A stretch of DNA of 64,000 nt from CAIWHR01 sp963734085. Lineage in GTDB: Bacteria > Pseudomonadota > Gammaproteobacteria > Burkholderiales > Casimicrobiaceae. The notes under the pieces were generated by a model, which ran no database searches, had not been told where the DNA came from, and saw only the letters and a program-made list of their open reading frames with translations. The stretch is from positions 124,001 through 188,000 of the forward strand of contig CAVTFT010000007.1 of NCBI GenBank assembly GCA_963734085.1, in the 5' to 3' direction. Positions 1 through 7,143 of this stretch are shown here, piece after piece (within the stretch, counting starts at the first letter, position 1; every line of letters begins with the position of its first letter). The position numbers were made by a program, and so were the translations under genes.

Positions 1-171
1 CGCGTGCTCTTGCCGGCCGCCGCGCTCGCCGGAGGTGCGCTCCTCGTGCTGGCCGATACGCTGGCGCGCAGCGTCATTGCACCGGCGCAATTGCCGGTCG
101 GCGTCATCACGGCACTCGTCGGTGTGCCGGTGTTCCTCTACCTTCTGGCGAAGAGCGGGGCGCGCACATGA
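1..171 (+). CDS. btuC: BtuC/FecCD-type permease, C-terminal fragment
   Basis: Only the last 56 codons lie in the window, in frame from base 1 to the TGA at 169-171. The translation is hydrophobic and matches the final helices of FecCD-family ABC permeases, with the segment LVLADTLAR followed by ELPVGVVTALVG-like residues (here AQLPVGVITALVG). In the family this protein forms the membrane channel that passes cobalamin or siderophores from a periplasmic binding protein into the cytoplasm. The stop codon overlaps the ATG of the next gene (ATGA), so the permease and ATPase are translationally coupled. Cobalamin is inferred as substrate because btuF, btuB and a cobalamin riboswitch lie within 5 kb. 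Confidence 0.85.
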   Translation, partial: RVLLPAAALAGGALLVLADTLARSVIAPAQLPVGVITALVGVPVFLYLLAKSGART

Positions 172-941
172 GCGTGCCTTCGCGCCTGTCGGTCCGCGGT
201 CTCGCCCTGTCGATCGGTGGGCGCCTGCTGTGCGATCGTCTCGACCTCGAGGTCGGCGCGGGCGCACGGTGGGCGATCGTCGGGCCGAACGGCGCAGGCA
301 AGACGACGCTCGTCACGACGCTCGCGGGCTTGCGCGCCGCCGCTGCCGGGGCCATTGCCTACGACGGCGTCGCACTCGAAGCGCTGTCGCCGCGCGAGCG
401 CGCGAAAAAGCGTGGCTTCCTTCCGCAGGACAGCGTCGACTTCTTTCCGGCGACAGTGCTGGAGACCGTGCTCGTCGGCCGCCATCCGCATCTCGGCCGC
501 CTGCAGTGGGAATCGGAGGCCGACATCGACTGCGCGCGGGACGCGCTGTCGCGCTTCGGCCTCGCCGGCTTCGAAGACCGCGACGTCCGCACGCTGTCCG
601 GCGGCGAGCGCCGCCGCGTCGCGCTGGCAGCGCTCGTCGCGCAGGATCCGGATCTATTGCTGCTCGACGAGCCGTCGTCGCACCTCGACCTGGGGCAGCA
701 GATCGCCGCGCTCGACGCACTCGACGCGCTCGCCCGCGAGCGTGGAAAGGCGCTGGTCATGGCGCTGCACGACTTGCACCTTGCGCTGCGCTACGCCGAT
801 TACGCCGTGGCGCTCGGTGCGGGAAAGGCCATCATCGGGCCCGCGCCCGAAATCCTGTCCGTCGACACGTTGTCGACGCTGTTCGGCCATCGACTGGCCG
901 CGGTCGGCGAAGGCCGCACGCGGACCTTCGTCCCGCTCTAA
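168..941 (+). CDS. btuD: ABC transporter ATPase, BtuD-like
   Basis: 257-aa ATP-hydrolysing subunit of a FecCD-type importer. Visible motifs in order: Walker A GPNGAGKTT at residues 39-47, Q-loop LPQ at 85-87, signature LSGGE at 143-147, Walker B LLLLDEP at 163-169, D-loop SSHLD at 170-174, and H-loop histidine near 201. The length is normal for BtuD/FecE/HmuV. The ATG overlaps the permease stop codon. The gene converges on a minus-strand gene and no terminator is obvious in the 13-bp gap. The family also includes heme and ferric siderophore ATPases, so the B12 assignment rests on the btuB-btuF genes and riboswitch nearby. Confidence 0.88.
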   Translation: MSVPSRLSVRGLALSIGGRLLCDRLDLEVGAGARWAIVGPNGAGKTTLVTTLAGLRAAAAGAIAYDGVALEALSPRERAKKRGFLPQDSVDFFPATVLETVLVGRHPHLGRLQWESEADIDCARDALSRFGLAGFEDRDVRTLSGGERRRVALAALVAQDPDLLLLDEPSSHLDLGQQIAALDALDALARERGKALVMALHDLHLALRYADYAVALGAGKAIIGPAPEILSVDTLSTLFGHRLAAVGEGRTRTFVPL

Positions 942-954
942 CGGCGCAGCGGCG

Positions 955-1446
955 TCACCTGTCCATGCGCTGCAGGACGACCTTGAACAGCGTCTTCCAG
1001 CCCTCCTTGCCTTGCGCTTCGCTCCATGCCTCATACGCGTTTTCGTTCAACGGCGTCCAGCGCGCCCGATAGGTCATCACCTCACCGTCGGCGACAAATT
1101 GCGTCGGCGGAAACGTGAGCGCGGCCTCGGCCGGTTGCATGGTTCCGCGGCTGATGCCCCCCAGGTTTTCGACGTAAAGGAATTCGACGCGCTTCGCGCT
1201 CGAGTCCCAGTAATAGAGGGTCTCGCCGACGTAGTCCGGGCGTCCGGGTGCGCGCACCGTGTGAACGTCGCGCAGCGCCTTCCCCTCGTAGAGCCAGGTG
1301 AAGCAATGCTCGTCGGTCTGCTTGCCGTCGGGAAACGTCCCTTTCCAGCAGTGGCCGGCAAGGAAAGCCATCGGCTTCAAGCCTTCGGCGGGTGCGGCCG
1401 ACGCGATGGCAGGAATTAGCAGCAGCAACGCGGGGAATCGTTTCAT
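955..1446 (-). CDS. secreted lipocalin-like protein of unknown function
   Basis: 163-aa protein with a clear Sec signal peptide (MKRFPALLLLIPAIASA, cleavage likely after ASA). The mature part opens with a FLAGHCWKGTF segment. This resembles the WLTGCWSG-type opening of small beta-barrel proteins annotated DUF6265 or DUF1579, one of which also occurs at 26358-26945 in this window. Two cysteines (in GHCWKG and EHCFTW) could form a disulfide in the periplasm. It has its own start about 70 bp before the miniature repeat at 1516. No function can be assigned; it may be a periplasmic ligand-binding protein. Confidence 0.7.
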   Translation of the reverse strand: MKRFPALLLLIPAIASAAPAEGLKPMAFLAGHCWKGTFPDGKQTDEHCFTWLYEGKALRDVHTVRAPGRPDYVGETLYYWDSSAKRVEFLYVENLGGISRGTMQPAEAALTFPPTQFVADGEVMTYRARWTPLNENAYEAWSEAQGKEGWKTLFKVVLQRMDR

Positions 1447-1515
1447 GCGTCTTCTCCTTGGTTGAACTAAGCGAACACGGCAGCAGGTAGGGCGATTGTC
1501 AAAGGGTCGCCTGCG

Positions 1516-1790
1516 CTAGGAGCCTGTCGGACTTACTGTCACGTATGCGACGGAGGCGAGTTGGGCGCAGTTCAAGGCGCGAGGCCGAAGGCATACCGGG
1601 AGTATGGCGAGGCCTCGCAACACAGAAATGCGCCCAAATCGCCCCGTCCCTTCGGGTTGCTGCCAAATGGCGCGTCTGCGTCGTTGCAAGGCTTGCGCAT
1701 ATTCCCGATATGCGCTGCGCCTCGCGCCTAGCATCCATCGCCTTTTGGCCCAGCAACGCATACGTGAGAGCAAGCCCGACAGGCTCCTAG
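1516..1790. repeat. MITE-like inverted-repeat element, 275 bp
   Basis: The ends are perfect 15-bp inverted repeats: CTAGGAGCCTGTCGG at 1516-1530 and its complement at 1776-1790. Similarity continues inward as an imperfect palindrome (for example CACGTATGCG on both arms, and GGCGCGAGGC with CGGGA-TATG on both arms), so the whole unit can fold into one long cruciform. It has no credible coding capacity. The terminal CTAG on each side may be a 4-bp target duplication, as some IS5-group elements make; that is inference. The right end supplies the TAG stop codon of the adjacent tetR gene. Confidence 0.75.
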
Positions 1791-2443
1791 GCGCGCGCCT
1801 TGCGACGGATTGCGTTGCGCGGCGTCGACTTCCGCCTCTTGTCATGGCGCAGGAGGCCGCCGAGGTAATTCCTCAGCTGCTCCACGGCGCGATCGAAGTA
1901 GCCGATGTCACGATGGATACGGGTTTGCATCACCGCGCCCTCCATGGTGGTCAGCACGAATTCGGCGAGCGCGCGCGTATCGACGCCTCGCACCATGTCC
2001 TTGGCACCCCCCTTCAGGCAACGCTCGATGGCATCAACCCATGCGGCGAAATTGGCCGCCAGTGCGACACGCACCGCCGGGTCGGGCTCGTGCAGCTCGA
2101 GTGCGAGACTGCCGATCGGGCAGCCATAGGTGCAATCGGTCTGAACCAGGAACAGCCGGTAGCGCGCGAGCAGCGCGAAGATGCGCTCGATCGGGTCGTC
2201 GACCCCATGCCATGCGGGCCGGAGAAGCATTTCGTCGATGCCGCTGCGGTATTGGTCGAGGACGGCCAGCAGAAGGTCCTGCTTGCCGGGAAAGAAGTAG
2301 TAGAGGCTGCCGCTGTTCATCTGCGCTGCGTGCAACACATCGGCCACGCTCGTTCCGCCGTAGCCTTTGGCGGCGAAGAGCTGCATCGCAGCGAAGACGA
2401 GGCGGGCCCGGGAAGAAGGCTTGTCCGCAACTTGGTTGATCAT
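1787..2443 (-). CDS. TetR family transcriptional regulator
   Basis: 218-aa regulator. The N-terminal helix-turn-helix runs through FAAMQLFAAKGYGGTSVADV and SGSLYYFFPGKQDLL (about residues 15-60), a typical TetR_N domain. The C-terminal ligand domain contains a CTYGCPIGSLALEL segment seen in TetR_C proteins of the AcrR/NemR kind. The final residues (RRKSTPRNAIRRKARA) are basic and the TAG stop lies in the CTAG end of the miniature repeat, so the natural C-terminus may have been altered by that insertion. It sits 43 bp downstream of btuF in the same direction. Its ligand and targets are unknown. Confidence 0.85.
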   Translation of the reverse strand: MINQVADKPSSRARLVFAAMQLFAAKGYGGTSVADVLHAAQMNSGSLYYFFPGKQDLLLAVLDQYRSGIDEMLLRPAWHGVDDPIERIFALLARYRLFLVQTDCTYGCPIGSLALELHEPDPAVRVALAANFAAWVDAIERCLKGGAKDMVRGVDTRALAEFVLTTMEGAVMQTRIHRDIGYFDRAVEQLRNYLGGLLRHDKRRKSTPRNAIRRKARA

Positions 2444-2485
2444 TCAAGTAAGATACAGGGAAAAGGGATCCGCGGTCAACAGGCC

Positions 2486-3373
2486 CTACTGGCGCCGCGC
2501 CCTGTCGATCGCTGCGCACAATTCGGCGACGCCGTCGACGAATCGCGGCCCGGCGCGATGCAGCAGATCGGCGTTGATCGTGAAAAGACTGTCGCGCTCG
2601 ACCGCGGGCACCTTGGGAAACCGTCGCCAGTCGTCGAGCCACGCCGGGCGCACGCCGCCGTCGGTGCCGGCGATGATCGCGTCCGGACGCGCCGCGAGCA
2701 CCGCCTCGATGCTGACCGTCGGAGCGGGCAGACGAACGGTCGCGAAAACGTTGTCGCCGCCGCACACTTCGATTGCGCGGGTGATGAGGTGTCCGCCGCC
2801 GATCGTGTACAGCGGCGCGTTCCAGATCTGATAGAAGACGCGGACGCGACGCGCACCCGCATGGTCCCCGCGGAGCCGCGCGAGCCGGGTCCGGAACGCT
2901 TCTGCCGCGGCGCGCGCCTGCAGTTCGTTGCCGACGAGCGCGCCGAGGCGATCGAGGTCGTCGGCGATGCCGTCGATCGTCTTCGGATCGGTCGTGAAGA
3001 CGGCGATGCCCCGCGCGCGAAGCGCTTCCACTTGCGCGGGCGCTGTATAGGGCCACGTGACAACGAGGTCCGGCCGCTCCTCGAGGATCCGTTCGAAGTC
3101 GAGCGTCGTGGCGTCGCCGACGCGCGGCAACGCGTTTGCCTGCGGAGGAAAGTCCGACGTCGCGATGACGCCGACGACGCGCGCGCCCGCTCCGGCCGCG
3201 AAGAGCAGCTCCGTCGCATGCGGCGCGAGGCTCACGATCCGCGTGGCCGGCGCGGCGAGGGTCACCTCGGTGCCGCTGTCGTCGCGGACGCTCACCGCAG
3301 CGGCGGCGAAAGACGCGCCAACCGCGGCCGCCAACGCAAGCCCTGTCACCAGGCCGCCGGCCACCCGTTTCAC
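2486..3373 (-). CDS. btuF: cobalamin-binding periplasmic protein BtuF-like
   Basis: 295-aa substrate-binding protein for an ABC importer. The GTG start at 3373 overlaps the TGA of btuB (GTGA). The N-terminus MKRVAGGLVTGLALAAAV... is a signal peptide. The mature part has the class III binding-protein opening RIVSLAPHATELLFAAGAG, then VGVIATSDFPPQA, PRVGDATTLDFERIL and ERPDLVVTW, the usual BtuF/FepB-like succession. It delivers cobalamin from the outer-membrane receptor to BtuCD. The convergent btuCD genes about 1.5 kb away are the obvious partner. It is expected to share the riboswitch-controlled transcript of btuB. Confidence 0.9.
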   Translation of the reverse strand: MKRVAGGLVTGLALAAAVGASFAAAAVSVRDDSGTEVTLAAPATRIVSLAPHATELLFAAGAGARVVGVIATSDFPPQANALPRVGDATTLDFERILEERPDLVVTWPYTAPAQVEALRARGIAVFTTDPKTIDGIADDLDRLGALVGNELQARAAAEAFRTRLARLRGDHAGARRVRVFYQIWNAPLYTIGGGHLITRAIEVCGGDNVFATVRLPAPTVSIEAVLAARPDAIIAGTDGGVRPAWLDDWRRFPKVPAVERDSLFTINADLLHRAGPRFVDGVAELCAAIDRARRQ

Positions 3374-5256
3374 GGCTGCCACCGCACCGCCGCGTACACC
3401 GTCGCGCCGCCGGTCGAGTAATCGGCGGCGAGCTGGTAGTTCTTGTTGAACACGTTGTCGCCGCGCAGCAGGAGCGACAGCCCCTTCGCGAACGGCCATT
3501 CGAGCGTGAGGTTGACGATGCCGTAGCCGCCCATCGAGCGCACGTTCGCAGCATCGTCGTAGCGGCGCGACGAGGCGACGAACTCGACGCCGAGCTCGAC
3601 CGGACCCGCCTGCTGCAGCGCCTTGATCGCGCCATGCTCGCGCGCGCGCCGCGGCAACAGCTTGCCGGTCGCGTCGTCCGTCGGATCCTGCAGATCGAGC
3701 GAAGCGACGACCCGGGTCTCGCGCCACGCGAGATCGAGCCCGAGCGTGACGCCCTCGAGCGTCGCGGCCGCGACGTTCTGCGGCAGGCAGAAGCTCGCAT
3801 CGCAGGCGAACACGATGAGATCGCGCACCCGGTTGTGATAGCCGATCGCGCGCGCTTCCCACCGCGCGTCGCCGTAGGCGGCGGTCCAGTACGTGCCGAT
3901 CTCGGCGTTCTTCGACGTTTCGGGGACGAGGTCGGGATTCGAAAAGCCCGGATAGTAGAGATCGTTGAACGACGGCGCCTTGAAGCCGGTGTTCGCGCCG
4001 GCGGTAAGCCGCCACGAAGGCGACAGCGCGTAACCGAGCGCAAGGCCGCCAGTGGTCTTGCCGCCGTACTGATTCGAGTCGTCGTAACGGACGTTCGCCT
4101 GCAACGAAAGCAAGTCGTAGCGAAGCTGGTAGACGCCGGTCGCCGAATTTGTCGACCGTTGCGTGATCGCGAAATCCGCATTTGTCGTCAGGCGCTCGTC
4201 GCGCCGCTCGAAAATGACGCCCAGCGATCCCAGCGGCAGCGCGAAGTCGTTCTGCCAGAAGTATTGCTGCTGCACCGTCCTGAATGGAAAGTTGCCGAAG
4301 GCCGTCTCGGATACCGAATCGTCGATGCCTTCGCCCGCCGTGAACGCGGAAGTCCAATGGTCCGTGAGCGTGTTGCGGCTCGTGACCGACCACGTCTCGA
4401 GGGTCGTGATCGTCCGGTCGTCGAAGTCGGCGCTGCCGTCGTATTGAGCGTTCAGGCGATTGTAGAAATATTGCGCCGCAAGCTCCTGGCCCGCGGCCCA
4501 CGTCCACGTCCCGCTCGCCGTCGCGTTGGCCGTCGAATAGCCGTCGCGATCGGGGTTATAGCTCAAGTTGCCCGGATCGACGATCGCGTTGAAGCCGTCG
4601 CTTCGCCGTCCGCCGAGCTGCACCGAATAGCGGAGCGGGCCGCTCGTGCCGTAGACCCCCGCAGACAGTGCAGCGGTGTTGTACGTTCCGTACCCGACGG
4701 TGGCATTGGGAACAATCCCGGCGCCCTGCGCTCGTTTGGTGAACACCTGGATCACGCCGCCGATCGCATCGGCGCCATACAGGCTCGACGCGGGGCCGCG
4801 CAGGATTTCGATCCGCTCGATCTGGTCGAGCGGGATCGCTTCGAGCGACGTGGCCCCATCCGAGGCCGATCCCGCACGCAGACCGTCGATCAGCACGAGC
4901 GTCTGGCCGCGGTTCGCGCCGCGCAGCAGCGCGCCCGACACCGATCCGGGCCCTCCGTTCTGGACGATTTCCACGCCCGGTTGCCGCTGCAGCAGCGCCG
5001 CGAGGCTCTGGACGCCGCTCCGCGCGATTTCCTCGGCGCCGATGACGGTGATGTCAGCGAGCGCCTCGCCGATCGGCTGGGGAGCGCGGGCCGCGGTGAC
5101 GACGAGGGGTTCGAGCGGGAACGGTTTCGGCGGGGTCTCCTCGGCGCGCGCCGAAACGGCGAGCGCCGCAGTCACGATCAGCGCCGGTAACGATCGCCGG
5201 AAAACTGCGGCGGCGCAGGATCGCGCCGAACGGTGACGCAGGACGGGAAACGGCAT
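3370..5256 (-). CDS. btuB: TonB-dependent vitamin B12 receptor BtuB-like
   Basis: 628-aa outer-membrane receptor. A long signal region is followed by ARAEETPPKPFPLEPLVVTAARAPQ-like residues including the TonB-box-like VVTAAR. The plug domain carries SGVQSLAALLQRQPGVEI, RGANRGQTLVLIDGLRAG and IERIEILRGPASSLYGADAIGGVIQ (about residues 80-185). The remainder is a beta barrel ending in an aromatic segment (VYAAVRWQP). It moves cobalamin across the outer membrane using TonB energy. A cobalamin riboswitch lies directly upstream, which fixes the likely ligand. The start is the ATG at 5256; a slightly later in-frame start cannot be excluded. Confidence 0.92.
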   Translation of the reverse strand: MPFPVLRHRSARSCAAAVFRRSLPALIVTAALAVSARAEETPPKPFPLEPLVVTAARAPQPIGEALADITVIGAEEIARSGVQSLAALLQRQPGVEIVQNGGPGSVSGALLRGANRGQTLVLIDGLRAGSASDGATSLEAIPLDQIERIEILRGPASSLYGADAIGGVIQVFTKRAQGAGIVPNATVGYGTYNTAALSAGVYGTSGPLRYSVQLGGRRSDGFNAIVDPGNLSYNPDRDGYSTANATASGTWTWAAGQELAAQYFYNRLNAQYDGSADFDDRTITTLETWSVTSRNTLTDHWTSAFTAGEGIDDSVSETAFGNFPFRTVQQQYFWQNDFALPLGSLGVIFERRDERLTTNADFAITQRSTNSATGVYQLRYDLLSLQANVRYDDSNQYGGKTTGGLALGYALSPSWRLTAGANTGFKAPSFNDLYYPGFSNPDLVPETSKNAEIGTYWTAAYGDARWEARAIGYHNRVRDLIVFACDASFCLPQNVAAATLEGVTLGLDLAWRETRVVASLDLQDPTDDATGKLLPRRAREHGAIKALQQAGPVELGVEFVASSRRYDDAANVRSMGGYGIVNLTLEWPFAKGLSLLLRGDNVFNKNYQLAADYSTGGATVYAAVRWQP

Positions 5257-5386
5257 CGCCGGACTCCGCGCGCGCCACGCAACCCCGCATGACGTTGGCG
5301 ACCGGGATTGCGACCGCTATCTTCCGCGCATCGCGAGATCCGCAGCGTCGCGATCCGGGCGTGCACGTGGCCACGCCATGGACCGA

Positions 5387-5577
5387 GCGCAGGCCGGTCT
5401 CCGGGCTCGCCGGTCTTGTCCGCCTGGCCTTCCCGTCCAAAAACAAGGGGACAGTGGCGTTGTCGAGCGGACCGCACGGGCTTACCGTTGCGGGGGCAGC
5501 CGCGGGCTGGCGCGACATCGCGCGTCACCGCGTTCCCGTTTCACCCGCCGCGAGGGATCCGCGACGGACACCTGCAC
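5387..5577 (-). promoter_or_regulatory. cobalamin (AdoCbl) riboswitch upstream of btuB
   Basis: Read on the minus strand, the conserved blocks appear in order: GTGAAACGGGAACGCGGTG near the 5' side, the core GGCTGCCCCCGCAACGGTAAG (about 5482-5501), CGCCACTGTCC (about 5449-5459), GGGAAGGCC, and the B12 box AGCCCGGAGACCGGCCTGC (about 5390-5408). This is the standard class I cobalamin aptamer and lies about 130 nt before the btuB start. Binding of adenosylcobalamin is expected to shut off the btuB-btuF transcript. Confidence 0.93.
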
Positions 5578-5583
5578 GCGCTG

Positions 5584-5589
5584 ATTATA
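5584..5589 (-). promoter_or_regulatory. -10 box of the riboswitch/btuB promoter
   Basis: A perfect TATAAT on the minus strand lies about 7 nt before the first conserved riboswitch helix, placing the transcript start at the aptamer's 5' end. No good -35 is visible at 16-18 bp spacing. Confidence 0.55.
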
Positions 5590-5670
5590 GCGACTGACGC
5601 CGCAACGGCGACGGGGCCTTTGAAAGGCGTCGCGCGGCTGACGCCCGGCGTGCGCTCCGCACCGCATTGT

Positions 5671-5679
5671 TGCTATAAT
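5671..5679 (+). promoter_or_regulatory. extended -10 promoter for miaB
   Basis: TGCTATAAT is a perfect -10 with an extended TGn element, located 61 bp before the miaB start. The -35 position (about 5651) is poor, consistent with an extended -10 promoter. It is divergent from the btuB promoter 85 bp away. Confidence 0.55.
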
Positions 5680-5739
5680 TCCCGCCCCTGCGACGAGGAT
5701 CGCCCCCCTCCGGATAACGCCGGCCCCGGGGCGAAGCTA

Positions 5740-7068
5740 GTGAAACAGAAGCTCTACATCCGCACCTTCGGCTGTCAGATGAACGAGTACGATTCGGCCC
5801 GGATGGCCGACGTGCTCGCCGCGACCGACGGGCTCACGCTGACCGGGCGCCCCGAAGACGCCGACATCATCCTGTTCAACACGTGCTCGGTGCGCGAAAA
5901 GGCGCAGGAGCGCGTGTTCCACGATCTCGGCCGCGTGCGCGCGCTGAAGGCGGGCAAGCCCGACCTCATCATCGGCGTGGGCGGCTGTGTCGCGAGCCAG
6001 GAGGGCGCAGCGATCGTCCGGCGTGCGCCTTACGTGGACGTCGTCTTCGGTCCGCAGACGCTGCACCGGCTGCCGCAACTGATCCGCGCCCGGCGCGCGA
6101 CCGGCACACCACAGGTCGACGTCAGCTTTCCCGAGATCGAGAAATTCGATCATCTGCCGCCGCCTTCCGTCGACGGTGCCGCCGCGTTCGTGTCGATCAT
6201 GGAAGGCTGCAGCAAGTACTGCACGTTCTGCGTCGTGCCATACACGCGCGGCGAAGAGGTCTCGCGGGCGTTCGACGATGTGCTGACCGAAATCGCCGAC
6301 CTTGCCGACAATGGGGTCTTGGAAGTGACGCTCCTCGGGCAGAACGTCAACGCTTATCGCGCACCGCTTGAGCAGGATCAAATGGCCGATCTCGCAACGC
6401 TGATCGAATATGTCGCCGAGATTCCGGGCATCGAGCGCATCCGCTATACGACGTCGCATCCGAAGGAAATGACGCAACCGTTGATCGACGTGTACGCGCG
6501 TGTCGACAAGCTCGTCTCGCACCTGCATCTGCCCGTCCAGTCGGGATCGGACCGCGTGTTGGCCGCGATGAAGCGCGGCTATACGGCGCTCGAGTACAAG
6601 TCGATCGTCCGCAGGCTTCGTGCGGCGCAGCCGGATCTTGCGCTGACGTCCGATTTCATTGTCGGCTTCCCGGGCGAAACGGCGGCCGACTTCGAGCAGA
6701 CCTTGAAGCTCATCGAGGAAGTCGGTTTCGACGGCGCCTTCAGCTTCGCCTACAGCCCGCGCCCGGGTACGCCCGCGGCCGATCTTCCCGATCAGATCCC
6801 GGCCGCGACGAAGCAGGCGCGGCTCGAAGCATTGCAGACGGTCGTCGACGCGCAGTATCGCGATCGCAGCGTGGCGATGGTGGGAGCGCGGGAGCGCGTG
6901 CTCGTGACGGGCCGCGCCGCACGCGATGCCCGCGAACTCGCCGGGCGCGCCGCAAACAACCGCGTCGTGAATTTCGCCGGCGACGGCGCGCTCGTCGGCA
7001 CTTATGTCGATGTGACGATCACGGCGGCGCTACCGCATTCGTTGCGCGCTGAACTTGTGGCGGCATGA
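5740..7068 (+). CDS. miaB: tRNA-2-methylthio-N6-dimethylallyladenosine synthase
   Basis: 442-aa radical-SAM methylthiotransferase that adds the 2-methylthio group to i6A37 of tRNAs reading UNN codons. The N-terminal UPF0004 domain holds cysteines C12 (TFGCQMNEYDSARM), C49 (NTCSVREKAQ) and C83 (GGCVASQEG) that bind one 4Fe-4S cluster. The radical-SAM motif EGCSKYCTFC has C157, C161 and C164. A TRAM domain closes the protein. A GTG start at 5740 (VKQKLYIRTFGCQ) matches the family's beginning; the reading frame is open further upstream but runs through the promoter region. In related genomes miaB precedes phoH; here a protease gene lies between them. Confidence 0.96.
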   Translation: MKQKLYIRTFGCQMNEYDSARMADVLAATDGLTLTGRPEDADIILFNTCSVREKAQERVFHDLGRVRALKAGKPDLIIGVGGCVASQEGAAIVRRAPYVDVVFGPQTLHRLPQLIRARRATGTPQVDVSFPEIEKFDHLPPPSVDGAAAFVSIMEGCSKYCTFCVVPYTRGEEVSRAFDDVLTEIADLADNGVLEVTLLGQNVNAYRAPLEQDQMADLATLIEYVAEIPGIERIRYTTSHPKEMTQPLIDVYARVDKLVSHLHLPVQSGSDRVLAAMKRGYTALEYKSIVRRLRAAQPDLALTSDFIVGFPGETAADFEQTLKLIEEVGFDGAFSFAYSPRPGTPAADLPDQIPAATKQARLEALQTVVDAQYRDRSVAMVGARERVLVTGRAARDARELAGRAANNRVVNFAGDGALVGTYVDVTITAALPHSLRAELVAA

Positions 7069-7143
7069 GGTATTGGGGGTGCCGAAGTCGCTTTGTTGTC
7101 CGCGTTCGCGCGGAGGGTGCAAGTGTGTGTAGGAGATAGTCCG

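Noticed and set aside
2034..4181. A 715-codon minus-strand frame across tetR, btuF and btuB
   Set aside because: It runs out of frame through three genes with clear homology and has low-complexity Arg/Ser composition.
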